This document shows, one piece after another, positions 13,101-27,900 of a stretch of 64,000 nucleotides of DNA. The stretch spans positions 2,356,001 to 2,420,000 of the forward strand of contig NW_024104765.1 in NCBI RefSeq assembly GCF_003945595.2. The letters run 5' to 3'. The notes beneath the pieces were generated by a model. That model was not told the DNA's origin, did not search any database, and saw only the letters and a program-made list of their open reading frames with translations. Source of the DNA: Pipra filicauda (taxonomy: Eukaryota > Chordata > Aves > Passeriformes > Pipridae). Made by a program: the position numbers and the translations under genes. Positions within the stretch are counted from its first letter, which is position 1. The number at the start of each line of letters is the position of its first letter.

Positions 13101-15287
13101 TCTCAGTGCACCATAATAAAATATACTTTTGTGTAATTTAAAACATATGTTTTGAAGTGTGTTTGCAGCAACTGAAGAAAAATGCAAACCACTGAGCCAT
13201 TAAAATTGCAGTACATTTTGCTTACCTTAACTGCAGATATTAAGAATTATTTTACATTGCAACAATCTTATTCTTTTAAACTAACTTCGGGTGTCAGGCT
13301 AAAACACTGGGCCTGGATGACAGTTAAATGAAGGATCTTTAGTCTCCAGCCCAGCAAGTTTCAGTGAAAAACACGGAAGGGGGCAGGGAGGCAGTAAAAT
13401 TGCCAAGTAGATGAATACTGCCTCTTAATATCAGCAGTAATGGAGAAACTGCCATCATGCAAATCTGTGCTTAGTGAGCAAAAAACATTCTCCAAGGTTT
13501 TCCATCAACGTCAGTTGTATACCTACGTGGTTTAATACAAGTAGCCTAGTGTAATATAAAAGTATCATACACTTATTTCCTAATTTTTTTCCTGTTTAGC
13601 AGAATATTTTAGTGACTAAATTTGATGCATATCTATGTGTATGTGCTTTCTTACTAGAATATACAGTGTTTAAGGTAAAATAATATTTTTGAGGATTATT
13701 TGATATGTATTTTGGTATGTCACAATCAATGTCATGGAGAAAAAAAAAGAGGTAAACCCATATTTCTCTGTAGAGAACATATGTACTTAGCTATTTGCAA
13801 GTATAATAGGAAGCTGTGAATTTGGGACTTGAAAAATGGTTATGTTACTTACAGGAAACACATCAAAACTGAGAGACAGCTGGAAATTGCAGTAGATGAG
13901 ACACTGGAAAAATCCAGGAACCTCCTGCCAAAATCAGATACAGCAGTATTAGATCCAAATGGATTTACTTGCCTTTCATCTATGTAGCTACCTGCATATG
14001 AATGTATTATATATCCCTTTGAATTAAGTTTATATTACTAGTACATTTGTAAGACAGTTGGTTTCAGGTTTTTTTCCTGCTGTAAAGACATTGCCTAATT
14101 CAAAATTTTGCCCCCATCTGAGATTACATACATATGCGGAAAAACCTGAACAGCTGACAAACTGTCTATGCTTAAGGGGAATCACTGCAAAAATCCTTTC
14201 AGATCACTGTCATTCTACTTGTGCACGGTGGTGTTGATACTCTTCTAGAAACGCATGATTCATGCCCTTTCAATATGTGGGTATCATTGTAGCTATCCCA
14301 TTAAAATGAGCAGGGAAAATCTTTGCCTTACTGAAGATATCCCAAGGTGTATTTTCGATATGTTTTTACAGGATATCTGCTAGTGCAAAGTCCCTTTGCA
14401 AAATTTGTTCCTACAAAACTGAGAACAAATATGGGTCTTTTAAATAGTCTGTCATCTCGTTTTGTCCTTGTTTATTGGATTTGTTTTGCGAATTGCTTGT
14501 TTTTCACTATGTCTCGATAAAATATTGCCTCCAGAACTGCAGGTTGATTCTAGAAGTTAAATGAATCAGGATATTCTTAAATAAAATTATATAATGAGAG
14601 AGCCATGAGGCACATCAGTGCGTGGTATGCAGCTTTTGGAGTGCAAATTTATTTTTCAGTGTAAAAATCAGCTGGGAATGTATGTAGGGAAAACCATTGG
14701 CTTATTTATTCCCTGAAACACAGATATTTTGCTGTGGAGAAAAAGCCTGGAGGAGCTGTGGTGCTGTAAATATTTAGTGTAGTTTAGATTAGAGTATCCA
14801 CTGAGATAACAAATAAGAGCCCCAAAGAAATTAGGCAGTGCCAGAAAATCTCCAGAGAAAGTTTGGTTGATATCAGAACATTCTGTCACATTATCATCCT
14901 GGTGTTGCTGTCAAAAGAATGAGAGGAGGAGTAATTTTTGTAACCAAATTTAGCAAATACATTCCTTTCTTCTATATCAGACAAATTCCTATATCAGACA
15001 AACTCCCTTGACACTTATCCTTTTTCTATTTTCCTCATATTCCAAACCTGAGGTCTCTGAGATAATTTCAGCTCCACTTCTTCATGCTGAAGGTTTTGAA
15101 TATTTTTTGAAATTCAGGATCTGATAGTATGAAGCACATTTATACATTAAAAGATAAACAGAGAAAGACTATCATTGTGAATGAAGAGCTCTGCATTACT
15201 TGATAAGTTATTTTACAATTATTAACAGTTTCATGGTTTGGTTTCCCACTATGTAAAGTTTTGCGGCAAAACACTCAAATCTGACAA
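10123..15287. other. Non-coding DNA, no gene seen
   Basis: Unique AT-rich sequence. Minor features are a tandem pair at 11430-11460 (listed separately), a 13-bp direct repeat CATTCATAATTCC at 12706-12718 and 12725-12737, and an A-rich tract at about 12962-13021 made of short A runs broken by C and G. No exon, retroposon or RNA gene could be supported. Confidence 0.55.
11430..11460. repeat. Two-copy 15/16-bp tandem repeat
   Basis: AAGGCTGGTGCACAT is followed directly by AAAGGCTGGTGCACAT, a tandem duplication differing by one inserted A. No associated element is visible, so it looks like a local replication-slippage duplication. Confidence 0.85.
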
Positions 15288-15440
15288 ACAAAGTGCTCTA
15301 TAAACACTAATGAAGTCTTGAAACATGCTGTGAGCCAGGTAATTATTATTAGACTAATTCTACAAGGGGGTAGCCTGCATCACAGGAATTAAATTACTTC
15401 TGTGTCAAAGAAGAATTCAGTGGTAGAGCTTAGAAGTCAT
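15288..15440 (-). mobile_element. MIR-like ancient SINE relic
   Basis: The order of short blocks matches the complement of the MIR / CORE-SINE consensus as I recall it: AAGTGCTCTATAAACAC, then a GAGCCAGGTAATTATTATTA block, then a poorly preserved middle, then AATTAAATTACTTCTGTGTC and GTGGTAGAGCTTAGAAG. These correspond to the 'calculated length', 'protection' and core parts of MIR in antisense. Divergence is heavy, as expected for an element that stopped moving before or early in amniote evolution. An alignment to the MIR family would decide it; chance similarity cannot be excluded by eye. Confidence 0.5.
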
Positions 15441-18400
15441 CTATTCCAGTTTCTACTCCTACTAGGCAATGCTCTGTCACTTAAGATCATCAGTGTTTGA
15501 GGAATCTGGCTTTAAAAAAATCCCTCACCCAATATATATGCAATTCTTTGTAAAGAACTGAAATTATTAATATTTATATCAAGGCAGACAAGACCTTGAC
15601 CTAAAAGGAGGGATTTATACAGTGGTTGCAGGCAGCAGAAGTGACATGGAAAAGAAACAAGCAGGTGTTACTAGGAGAGAACAAGGAGAGAAAAGAAAAT
15701 TTAACCCTCTGATTCCCTCTGGTAAATCTTCTTTCTCACCTTTTGCATAGGGATCAAATGATGCAAAGGTCTGATAATTCCTCAGAAGGAGAACAGTTAT
15801 TTCAGAGACCTTTCCATTATGTGCCTCTTCAAAAATGGCAGAGAAATTACTGTCATGTAAACTCGAGGGAAAATGTAAAATTTGGATCCTAATATTTGCT
15901 ATTTTTCTGTACTGAAAGAATAGTATAGGAACTAACAGTAATAATACAGAAGTATAGAAATAATAAGAAAAGTACAGGAACAGCATAGAGGCGGTTGCAG
16001 AGTACAGTCTTCTCATAACAGTGCACCAAAGTCAAACATTACCAACTATCCCTCTGGCATACGCAAAACTCCTCACTGAGTTATTGATCTTCTGAAATGT
16101 TAGACACCTTTTTGGACAATGTACTTCAGATTGTGGAAAACAGTGCTATAAAGCATGCACTGAGTTTCATGAGGGTACATGCAAAGTGAAGATACAAGCA
16201 GTCTATAAGTTAGTCTCTCTGATAATAGTACATATCAAACAATGATTTAATTATTCCCCAAAATCAAAAGGAGCCAGATCCAAGCATGTGAGTGGCACAG
16301 TAATTCAAATGCAGATCCATTCCTTTTATGTGAAGGCCACAATATTTGCTGACAGGTTGGGAAACAAAGCAGGGAATCTCAGAAGCTAAATGCCTAAGTC
16401 TCAGCAATTTGATCCCAAGCTTTTCAGCTGAGACCATGAGAAGCTGATAGCCTCTAGGGATATGGCTCACAGGAGAACCTGTGAGGCATACTAACGAGTG
16501 GGTTAGACTTGCATCATGTAGCTTTTTATAACATTTTTTACCTAGATATGGCTTTGTACTTGAGATCCAGCAAGACAGCTTTGATCCTTTGGAGCATGGT
16601 AACTAACACACAAAAAAAATAAAAAAGCTAGGAGAAAAGATGCGCATATAAACAGTTAGGGATTATAGGGTTTTGGCTATGATGGACAGACACAGATACT
16701 CACTGTCTAAAAGATAACAGGGAGTATAATACTTTTTTTTTTCTAAAGACAAGCTTTCCAATATCCTACAATGTTTCATGCAGAGGGACCCACACAGATA
16801 CTCCAAACAATGACTATAAAGAGTAAAGGAACAAACAGACAAAGACTAGGCAATTTGAAAGAGAAGATTCACTGATGAAATGCCCAGGAAAGAGAGAGAG
16901 CCCAGTCAAACTTTCCTGTCTCAGACTTAGAAAGGACCTTGTGAAGGCTGACTCTAACCTTTGTGTGCATCACTTTAGCGTGGTAGCTGTGAGCACTACA
17001 GAAAAGAATCAATATAGTTATGTAGATGCACTCAAGGAGACTGCTCTCTCGAGTGCTTTTTTTTTTTCATTGCTGAATGGAAGAATTTATGTTAGCTGAA
17101 TGGAAGAATTTGTTTTTCAGTAGTTGACTCTAAATTATTATTACCTCTGCTTAAAATAAACCCCCACAGGCAATTCAGAGTAGAATGGGGGGCCATTTAT
17201 GAGGGATAAACCTGAAACTTTGTAATACACTGGAAGAAGATATATTTCAGGGTTCATGAGATGCAACTAATCCACTTTTTCAGCAAATAGATTTTTCATA
17301 ACCTTTATTTTAAATGCTGAGATACATAATGCATGATTTTGTATTTAAATCCCTATATGACCTCCAATGTGAACATCACTCTAAGAAAAGACATTAATGG
17401 AATTGAAACCATACAATGAAAAAAACTCAAATAAAAAATGCAGTCTTACTCTCAGTAGAATATTTGGTCAGATTAGGCAATTTTGCATTAAAAGTGGATG
17501 TAAACATGTTAAATCAAATTAGCATTCTGTTTTTTTAGTAGCATTTTCAAGTATTTGGGGTTATTATTTCATATTCATACATGAATGCACTTTTATTGTG
17601 ATTTTATGTTTTTAAAATATTTAAACTTCATGTCTTCCTGTATTATAATTTTTGTATTGTACTACTGGACATATATATACATATATATGTTATTTTATCA
17701 GACTGAAGGTGCAAAACTGTGTAATTTAAAATATTCACACTTTCAATAGCAAAGCACCAATCAAAACTCAGTGATTCAATCTTGCTATTTCAGAAAATAC
17801 AACATATTTTGCTGTACTTCTTTTTCTTTGTTGTCCACCAGTGCCCTTCTTTTTCTCTCTGCTCTCTCATGATATGTCCGTGTTTAGCTTTATTTCTAAG
17901 ACTGTTTGAGGTAGCCTAACCCTTAAAGGTTCTTTGCAGTAAGTTCTACTCCTTTCCAACCATCTTCGTTACCGATGAAGCTTGACAGTTTACAAGTAGG
18001 TCTCTGTCCTGTGTCCTCACACTTGTACCCTTTGTTCAGCCCTACCCTCACATTCTCCAGCCCTGTCCCCAGAAATGGCTATTTGTACTTTGTGGGTTAT
18101 CACTGCTTCTCTTACAGGACTATTCCCTCCCCCACCTCTCCGAGGATAATTTCATTACATCAGACTTCTCCTAGAAATAGTTTTTGGTTTTACTGACTGG
18201 CAGAGGCTGCTCTTCAGGACCTCTTCACTGTTGTCAAAGCCAGCTTATGAACTCAGAAATGGATAAAAGTGTTAGCTGACTTGCTCAATATGCTTATTGT
18301 TATGCCAAATATGTATTGTGGACAAAATCATCAAAGATGTAAGGGTTTTATGCACAATTCCCACAGGGTTTTTACAATTATCTGTGATATAGAGTGAAGC

Positions 18401-19805
18401 TTTATGCTGTACTTCCTTCACTGCAACCACTTTCAATATTCTTTTCGTTTTACTCTGGTTTTACCTGTCATGCCAGCTTCTGAAAATATCCAGATCTAAC
18501 ACATACCAGATTATTGGGTCATTCATTCCTGTATTTCCACCCTGTTGCTAGTTACTTAGAAATTTTAGAACAGTGTAGTAAAAGGTTTGTAACATTTTAG
18601 TTCAGCTTTCCTTGTTTATTACATGTAGGAAGTGGATTGAAATTGTTGTTATCCTGGATGTTTTGCAGGCTAACTTTGGAAATGATACTTCTTTCTAGGT
18701 TTATCATTTATAGAAAAATTCTAAACTAATTGAGACAATTGTGAATTCATGTTTTGAAGGAGATTAATCTATTTTACTTAAAAAAAATAATTATTTCCAA
18801 TTTGAGGGCAATTTGAAAGTTTTACTTATTACTTGTTTATCACAATGCAAACAATAGAGAGACAAATATGGGATCAAGTCCCATCAATCATATTCTTAGT
18901 TTCCAAAATTTACTTAGGAAAATTAGATGTCCGACTCCTTTATATCTACAGATACTTTAAAAGTTTCCTTAAATACATAAAACCCTATGATCCAAGTCCC
19001 CTTGATTTTCAGCAAAAGTATCCCCACTGACTTCTGTTTACATTTTAAGTTTCTGAAAGCACAACTATATAAAAAGTTAAGCAAAGAATCCAAAATTCTG
19101 CCTGTTCTGGTACATGTTGGGTTGTTCTTTAGAAGGATGCTGAACTAGAGTCCTGGCTGTTGTAAAATATTAAGCAAAAATATATAATACCATTTGATGC
19201 ACGAGAGTGCAAATATAAATGAAAACAGAGTTCATATATTGCTTTTACATTCTATCTCAGTCAAGCTGAGACTTTATGAAGAGTGGTAAAGCAATTTTCA
19301 ATCATGTATGGTATATCATGTAGGTCAAATTCTTTTATGTAAATCTCTTCCACTTGGGTATTTAAATTTCGATAAAAATGTAATGATAAAAAGTGTGACT
19401 TTTATTTCTCCTTCTTTCTCTAATTCATTCTGAGTTTTGGAGAACAAGTGTTTTATCGAGCATGACACCTAAAAGAGGCATTGTTTTAAAAAGGTGTTAA
19501 AACAAGAGTCACATATGTTTTGGATAAAGTAAGTATTACAGGAGGCTTCCCCACATAACCTTTCTTTCCTGTAAGCTGGGGCTCATGGAGCTGTTTCTGT
19601 AGGTTAGTTTGAGTTCATTTGAATTCTTCAGATCATCAGACAAGGGTGGTTTACCTGATGACCAACAACAGCACGGTGCATTTCAGAGTTTCCTGTTGTT
19701 ATTTTGTTTTTCGTTGCTCTTTTCATACGAGTATTAGGAACACATTATGTTCTCAGTGCTAAATTGTGCCTAAAATTAAACAGTAACCTGCCTCTCTCAG
19801 GCCTT

Positions 19806-19840
19806 AAAAAAAAAAAAAGAGAGAGAGAGAAAGAAAAAGA
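19806..19840. repeat. Purine-rich simple repeat, A(n)(GA)n
   Basis: A run of about twelve A is followed by GAGAGAGAGAGAAAGAAAAAGA. This is a homopurine simple-sequence tract in unique DNA. It yields a lysine- and glutamate-rich stretch in one plus-strand frame, which should not be taken for a coding feature. Confidence 0.85.
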
Positions 19841-22481
19841 ATTCACTAGTTTCAGAGCTTATCTAATAAGACATACTTTCTTGAGTCAGAATTCAGTTGG
19901 CATGTCAGGCTTTCACTTTGTAGCGAACAACCTAAGAAAACAGATACTAAGCTCATCTCCCTTCGATATGTAGTTGACTGCACGGCCTCAGAACACTCAG
20001 CCTTTTTGCCTGCTTCATTACTTGCTTTTGAAGTGAAGAAGAAAGACGACATGCACCTTTGAGAGTTAGAGTATTTCTTAGCAGCAAGATTCACTTTCAC
20101 GTGTTTATGTGGGTTAGATCCCAAACACTGGATAATATGACACACATTATGCTATTGTACAAGTTGTGAATAATAAATATTATAGAAATCCACACAGGGA
20201 ATACCATGCACTTTGGAGCAAATTCTGAATTCAGAAATATAACTGCAGCTCAGGGGAGATTTTAAACACCAGTCACATGAAATGCATTTGTCAGTATCTT
20301 CAGTTGTAGTGCTATAGTTCCTTGCAAATACAAGGAGATAAGCTGAGAGTAAATGTTTGTGGTTTTTTATTTTTTTCTGAAACATGATTGCCCCAGGAAT
20401 TTTTGCAACAAGTAAGTGCCATATTTATACTACAGAGCTAAAGAAAGGGTAGGTTGGAGTAAGTAGAGGTGGGCAGGAATTAATGTTTTTGGTATGATGA
20501 ATTATTTGGAAGTTTACATTATTTCCTGTCCTTAACCAAAAGTAAAAGTAGAAAAAGGGAGCCAAAATATGAAAGTAAACTGAACTCAAACAAATCTTTG
20601 TTGTGATTAAAGACAACTGCTTTTCAGAATGTCTTTGAATTTCAACATTAAAAGAAATTGTTCTGATAATGAAATGAAAAAAGCATTTCTAAGCAGCAAT
20701 TTAGAGTATCTTGTTCATTTTCCAAACAATTTGAGGCAACACAGTGAAATCTACTGTTTATTTAATTTTGACAAATTAAACTTTTCAATTAAAATTTGTA
20801 TATTTTGTACAGGGTCCCAAGCACTAGCAGTAGGAGGGGCTAGTTGTCATGTGCAGGGAAGGGGAAGAAGTAACTTTCAGTACCTTTAATGTTTCAAAAT
20901 CTGTAGAAAAATCTGGTCAGATGAAAATTTATACTGAAAAACAAACGAGCTAAATATTCCTTTTTTATTTTTCCTAACCCTCCCTTCTATTACAGACAAT
21001 ACAATGTAACTTGGTTTAAAATCATTTTTCCATATCATGCTATTTATTTTCTGGCAAAAGACACTGTCATACACTAATGTTGCCCATAGCTATCGCTGTA
21101 TTGGATAACATCGGTGATATTAATCTGTCTTTCCTCTTTCTAGAAGCTTGTATGTGTTTTTGCCTTGGTCAAAAAAAAGGCTTAACAACAAAGAGAATTC
21201 AATGACTGCTTTGAATTCTGAAGTATAAAGAAATCTATTCCCTTGTGTTATTTAGAAATTTTTCAAGTATTACACAAGGACAGTTGCACATGTATTATAC
21301 AGTTTCATGTTTTTTCATTTGCCAACATATTCTGTCCTGACCAATTCTCTTGATAATTCTTCCAGCATGCTATCTAATAGGGATCAATTCCTTCCACTTT
21401 CTTCCATAGCCTGGAGACCCCAGCTGGAATAAATTTTTTAGTTCTGTTTGTTCCTAAATAGTCCTACCAATAATTCAGTCTCATCCACAGTTATTTCTTC
21501 TTTTATCAACTCCAAAAAGCATACCTTCTGCTCCCTAAAGTGTTATACACATATTGGTAACTCCCTGAAGAGAACTATGAGTTGACAGGGAACACAGACA
21601 ATACTCTTGCTGATAATGAGAGTGAATCTTTTTAACATACAAACTTATCTTTGATTCATCTGTACACTATCCTTATGTTTTTAAAGAGTATCAAATACAC
21701 TATAAAATCAGAATCAGTCAATGTTACAGAAAGCACAGTCCATGTGACTGAACAAAAAGAATATCACCTTGTCATGTCATCCACAAATGGCACAACTTCT
21801 AAGATCCCTGTTTTACAAATATTCATCCATCTGTTTATCTTCATGCTCTGAGAACAACTTCAATGTTTTTTCTGGAGTTGCCTGCTGAGTCTTAGGGTCA
21901 ACATGTGTGCGAGTTCATGTGGGACTGCAGACTAACAAGGCAGCAATCTTCCTGTCAGTTCAGGACTACATAATCTACTCTGAATGAGCTCAGACCTTGG
22001 CATGGGATTTGTGGTGTGAATACTATAAAGCACAGACACATACACTACACAGAACTTGGGAAAGCATGCCTAGTTCATTGTTTTAGCTTTACAAAATTAG
22101 TCTGTTCATATGGAATCTCAAAACCACTGACAAATCCCCCCATGTTAAAAATACATAAGTTCATCTGGTATTAACATGGAAAGGTGACAAGATATTTGTA
22201 TCTTTCTACACGCTTGGATTACATCTGTGAAACAAGTATTTTTTTAGTAACGTGATATTGTGAGAACCCCCTGTGATAGAGAACCATATTCTGAAAAATC
22301 CTCAGTTTTTGTTAAAGTTAAGGTATATATAAGGCAGGCCTTAGTGAGCTGTGTATATGTGTGTTCTGAAGGTAGACCACTGAACACCAATGCTGAAACT
22401 GATTACTCATGTCTTAGGTGCAGGGTATTAATAAAAAACAAAGTGCAAAAGGAATTTAATTTCTTCCTTCCCTGGTTGTCC

Positions 22482-22519
22482 TGTTTCTCTCTCTCTCTCT
22501 GTTGGTTCCCCCCCCCCCC
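22482..22519. repeat. (TC)n followed by poly-C run
   Basis: A short CTCTCTCTCTCTCT run is followed, after GTTGGTT, by an uninterrupted run of eleven C. It is a homopyrimidine simple-sequence region where length calls from sequencing may be unreliable. Confidence 0.8.
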
Positions 22520-24369
22520 AAGTTTAAAATGTCACTATCTAAAACACTCAGCAAGTACAGTAAAAAGTAATAAGTAACAGAATAAAATCTTCTAATGTCA
22601 GCTGGACTGCATTTAGATAATACTTTGGGATTTATCCTTCCCTAGTATCTGCAACTACTGTTAATGAGAGTGATGCAGAAGTATTAAGAGGAAAAATCTG
22701 TTCTGATGATAGAAGAGCTCTTTCAGTACTTCTTTGTACTTGTACATATCCATGACTTCAACTGTACTCAGAGAAAGCATTAATAGAACACCAGAGACAG
22801 CTACTTACAGATAGGAGAAACACATTGCTAATATTGATAAATGACAGAAATGATGGAAACTTAAGGGTCCCCTTTTGTGCACATTAAAGATATGTTTTTT
22901 TAATTTGTTTTTAAAATTTGTATTGATGTCAGTAGCTCATAATGAAGTACAGAACTGGAACTTAGCAATTTTTTCATTGCCTCAAAGTGGTATTGATTTC
23001 CATATGATCTTACAGATAATTATTGAATTACAGTAAATAGCTTCATAGTTTCCAATCTTAGCATAGTTTGCATGACACAAGTTCATGTGTATTTTTCCAC
23101 TACAAATATAAACAAAACAAGAGATTTTCTGTAGTATATCTTATGCCAGTTGGATAGGAAAGTGTGTTACCACAGGGATACACAGTACTTGGAATTTAAA
23201 TACATAAAATTTAAAAGTAAATAAAATGAAATACTAATCGTACTTGAGTTCATATGGATGTCTCTAAATGCCTATCCCTTTTTCAAATCATTATTCTACC
23301 ACAGTATCTTCACTTTTCTAGTTTTCACACCAAACCTGTAAAGTGCAGTTAGCTCCATCCCATTTTCTTCCAGGGACTGACAGTGCAGTATACAACCCTC
23401 ACCATTGTTAAATCAGAGATGAGTGGATAGCTTGCATGGACATTCTAATGGACTACTCACCAGGCTGAGCAGATCAAATAGCTACTGACAATGAGAGTCT
23501 TTAATTTGGCTTCTTCTCCCTGCCTAGGTTCTGGTATCACAGGAGCATATGTACAGTGTACACAAAATAAAATAATTGGATCTCTATCTCCTAAATTTAT
23601 CTGAACTGTCTTAGGGAAGACACAAACAAAAAGACAACAACAACAACAAAAAAACAAACAAAGAAGCAGATAGACAGGAACTACAAATTACTTGGTACTG
23701 ATTTTAGGTAAGTTTTTATAACAGCGAGTGATAAAAAAGGTAAATCAGGGTATTGTAAACTGTGGTGGGTTTTGGTTGGTTAGTTTTTATTTCCTTGGAT
23801 TGATGTTTTTGTTTTTTGGTTTTGGTTTTTTTTTTATGTAAAGAATTGCAGTCCACAGCCTGGGATTTTAAGTGGCAAATCTGAGGATTCACTGCCATGA
23901 ACATTTAGCTGCCTAAGCCTGCTGATCAGCTTACTTTGTGAACTTCAGGAATGAATCGGGACCAGTGTCACTTTCTTGAAAGAGCCAGGTTTCCATGTAA
24001 ATAGCTGAGAATGAGCCACCTTTTTTCAAAGTATTTAGTATCACTATTGTGCCCTTTTTCCAGGTGTATTTATTAATTAAAACAAAACAAATCAAAGTAT
24101 CTCCCCCCAAAGAAGCAAACAAAAAATTATTAAAAAAACACAAACAAGCAAAAAATGTAGTCTATAAGCTCAGTTGAAACAAAATACAACATTATTGGTA
24201 TGGATGTTAAAAAAAAGATGTACAAAAATTGCTAATTCATTGAACAAAATTCATCAAACATTTCATATTACAGATTCAGGAAAATAAACAGCTATATTCA
24301 GCTAGAAATATTTAAAAATTACTTAATGTGTTCAAAACACTCTACTAAGATGTGTCATGAGTTATGGAA

Positions 24370-24916
24370 GGAAAGAGGTGAACCCTTCCCTCTACACAGC
24401 ACTGATGTGGCCACATCTAGGGTACTGTGTCCAGTTCTGGGCTGCCCAGTACAAGAGAGACATGGACATACTGGACAGAGTCCAGCAAATGGCCATAAAG
24501 ATGACTGAAGGACTGAAACATCTTTCCTCCGAGAAAAGGCTGAGAGAGCTGGGACTGTTCAACCTGGAGAAAAGAAGGTTCAGGGAAATCTTATCAATAG
24601 AATTGATAAGAATATAGAATTATCTGAAGGAAGGATGCAAAGAGGACAGAGTCCGGTTCTTTTCAGTGGTGCTCAGTGACAGGACCAGAGGCAATGGACA
24701 CAAACTGGAACCAAGGAGCTCCTCATGAACATTAGGAAACACCTACAGTTGCCAAGTACTGGCAGAGGTTGTCCAGAAAAGCACATGACTCTTCCACCTT
24801 AGCGATATTCAAAAGCTGTCTGGATGTGGTCCTTGGCAACATGTTTGAGCATGGAGGTCAGACCAGTTGACATCCAGAGGTCCCTTCCAACCTCAACCAG
24901 TCTGTGATTCTGTGAA
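24370..24916 (+). mobile_element. CR1 LINE, 5'-truncated, plus orientation
   Basis: From TTATGGAAGGAAAGAGGTGA onward the sequence follows the CR1 3' region in sense: a 'CACTGATGTGGCCACATCTA' block, 'TACTGTGTCCAGTTCTGGGC', 'GAGAAAAGGCTGAGAGAGCT', 'GACAGGACCAGAGGCAATGG' and finally 'GGTCCCTTCCAACCTCAACC' with the terminal repeat AGTCTGTGATTCTGTGA. The overlapping plus-strand frames at 24326-24617 are remnants of the end of ORF2. Roughly the last 550 bp of the element is present, a typical 5'-truncated insertion. It belongs to a different CR1 subgroup from the minus-strand copies at 6.7 and 9.5 kb, judged by the 3' end and the CAGTGGTGCTCAGTGACAGG block. Confidence 0.93.
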
Positions 24917-27900
24917 ACAACAATCCAGTCTTCCTTCTGAATTATTTATGGATTTGTTCTCCTTTTCAGCTAATCTAATACAATAGAACCACTTAGGGAT
25001 TAGGCTATACTAGTTTATAGTAAAGGAGTTACTAGTCCCAAGAAATATTTATAAGAAACAACAAATATTCTTCTTTTGTTCCCGCCTCTGGAGGACAAAT
25101 AGTTAGCAACAATTTTAGATAAGCTTCCAGGTTTTCTTAAGAAAATACATGGCCTTCCTGCCTTATCATCATGTCTGACCTCTCTAAATTTTACTTTTTA
25201 GCTAAAAATTCACTTTTTGAATACTGCAAATTGCAGTAATAACTGGTTAAAGAGTCTTCAGTATTGGTTGATTCTTATGTGATTGTAACTGCACACTTTA
25301 TTGATACTCAAATTTCATGTAAAAGATTTTATTCTTGATTCTGTTTGACACAGAAAGACAGCATTTTGTCTCATGAGTTAACTGTTGTCATTTTTTTTCC
25401 TGAGCCTCTCAGTTTAATTAGTCTTTAATAATAATAAATAATTTAATAATAATAATAATAAATAATTTAATTAATTATTCTAGAAATTAACTGTTTACAT
25501 TCACTTATTTAATAGACAGCAGTATTTCAGCAACTTGAGGTGAGATCTTTGTATGTGAATTTAAAAGAGAGATATTAAAGCAATTCACATAGAGTAATGA
25601 TGAACTCAGCATCATTTGGAATATTTTTTTTTAAGATACAAGATTTTCTTTAAAGAAATTTTTCAGTCTGATTCTTCTAGAGCTGCTAAATAGCCTCTAC
25701 GAGCATAATTTAAACATTATGGTTTACTTTTTTCATGTGTGATTTTTTTTTTTTGGCCCCTATGTTCATCTCCTCTTTTCATGCCAGCACTAACAGAGTT
25801 TCATAGGATGTGCAGATCTGCACGGGGATAACACCAATCAAGATGTCACGCCTCAGCATTTCAGTCACCCAAATTCAACAACACTTTCCCTAAAGCACAA
25901 CTGGATAAATATGTCCTGGTTCTGTTTTCATTATCTACTTCTTCCTGGACCCCTGCAAGTTCGTCCTTCTGAAACAATAAGGATGAGACAATGACTGGGG
26001 CAGATCTGAGACGTGATGGAAAATGCTTTCTAAACGCTTTGGTGGTAACTGTTACTCTCAGCTCAGAGCCTGGCAGGCTGCAAGATTTGAGAGAAGTGTC
26101 TTTGTCAGACTGCTGTGAGAGTGGGGAGAGTGAGTTTTTCAGTTCAGTCTAATTTTTTCCTGGTGAGAATATTTAGTCATATCCCTCTCCCAGTTGATTT
26201 CCAACTGAAAGACTTCTCTAGAACTGGCAACCAGATTGATGATTTCTGTGATCTGCCTGAAAACATACATTAGTTGTCTGAAAATGCACTAGATAAGATG
26301 TATTAGGTCAGACTTTGAAGTAAACCAAAGGACAATTTCTCAAAAATGTATGTAGGAGACACTACCTTACACTAAGTGAGATATTTCAAATATAGGATAA
26401 ATATTTCCTTCATTCTTTCTACCCTTCCTTCTCTTCAGTATTTTAGAATAATCTAAAGAAGGCTTTAGTGTAGCAAGGAAATTTCTGTTTAGAATCTCTG
26501 CAGATGTTGCTTCCTCATTCAAAGGAGAGGAAACTTTAAAAGTCAGGAACTTTAGTCGATTGGGCTTCTCTGTCAATTTTTTTTTGAAAAATACCCCAAT
26601 ATTTTCTAGAAGGAAGATTTCTAGACAAATCAATATTAACTTTACATCCTGAGACAAAAAAGTAATAAACCCTTCACACAATAATTTAATAAGAAGTAAA
26701 GCCTTAACTACAACTTGTAGACTATTTATGAAAGCATGAAAGAAATAAATGGCTCAGGAAAGAACAGGCAAAGTTTCTAAATGACACCTGATGTCAGAAA
26801 TACTGAAATCTTAGTGACTGGGAAGAAAAAGAAAAGAAAGATACACCTGATAGAACTGATTCTCATAACAAAGTTGTATGAATCTTCTGACAGGACAAAG
26901 GAAAAGTTGTGTCCATAGATATGCACTGAAATATGAGGTGAGCCAAGTGCATGGAAATAAACAGTCCTTCCGATGAGCTCTCACTACCAATTTTATCTTA
27001 TTCACTTGGATCATTATGCTACTGCAATGTGTAAGAAGAGACAGAAAGAGTTTGCTTTCTATAGAAGTGACAAAGATGTAGAGAAGGTTCCTGAAAACCA
27101 CTATTTGTAGATAGGTATGTTACTTTTCCCTCCAGTCCCCCTTACATACTTAGTATGTAAGGATGTGTAGGTACAAATTAGTTTGGGTTTTCCATAAGAC
27201 AAACACAAGATATTAATCTTATTAGTATATTTGAGTATGAATAAAGACCAATATTTCTCACACAAACAGAGAAAATAAAAAATTCCAGATCTGAATTTGT
27301 CTTTTCAGCTGCAGAGACAGTTTGGTGCAATCAAACATCACCATCTGTAAACAAACATCGCCATCTCTACCAATAAACAAGTGTGTCTGAAATCATGAAG
27401 AGCTTGTATCCTCAACATGGAAGGAGATGCAATATTGAATTCCATAAGGGGCTTTGTTGATTTGAAGTGGAAGAGGCTAACATGTGAGAATACCATAACT
27501 GGTTCTTGGAAATATATGTTTATCCACATGTAAATACTATGGCAATTATAAATTGAAGACAGTGAGGTTACAGTGGTTACAAATGAGGGAAAAAAATAGA
27601 TATCAAGTTGGTATTTCTGTCTGTTAGGACAATGATGAAATTGTTCTACTGTAGCTCAGTATTTAATAATGTCTAAAATTCTGTCCATATATTTTCCTTA
27701 ACATACTAAAGCTAAGCTTAACATACCAAAATAATGTTTCTCTGTTACAAAAGTTGATTTAATATAGTGCATTTTCTTTAACACTAGATTTTCAATAAAC
27801 TTCACTTCAACACTGAGAATACTGAATGGACTGAAGAAATTGGCATATCTATTTGAAATAGTATTATGGAGAAAGAAAAACCCAGGATATTTGATTTTCA

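Larger units (their letters stand above)
15441..24369. other. Non-coding DNA, no gene seen
   Basis: About 9 kb without a recognisable gene or retroposon. Simple-sequence tracts are listed separately. A minus-strand frame of 133 codons at 15615-16016 is rich in F, L, S and Y and has no recognisable domain; it looks like a chance frame. An AT palindrome (ACATATATATACATATATATGT) spans about 17669-17690. Another short direct repeat, TATATCAGACAAA, occurs near 14974-15001, just left of this interval. Confidence 0.5.
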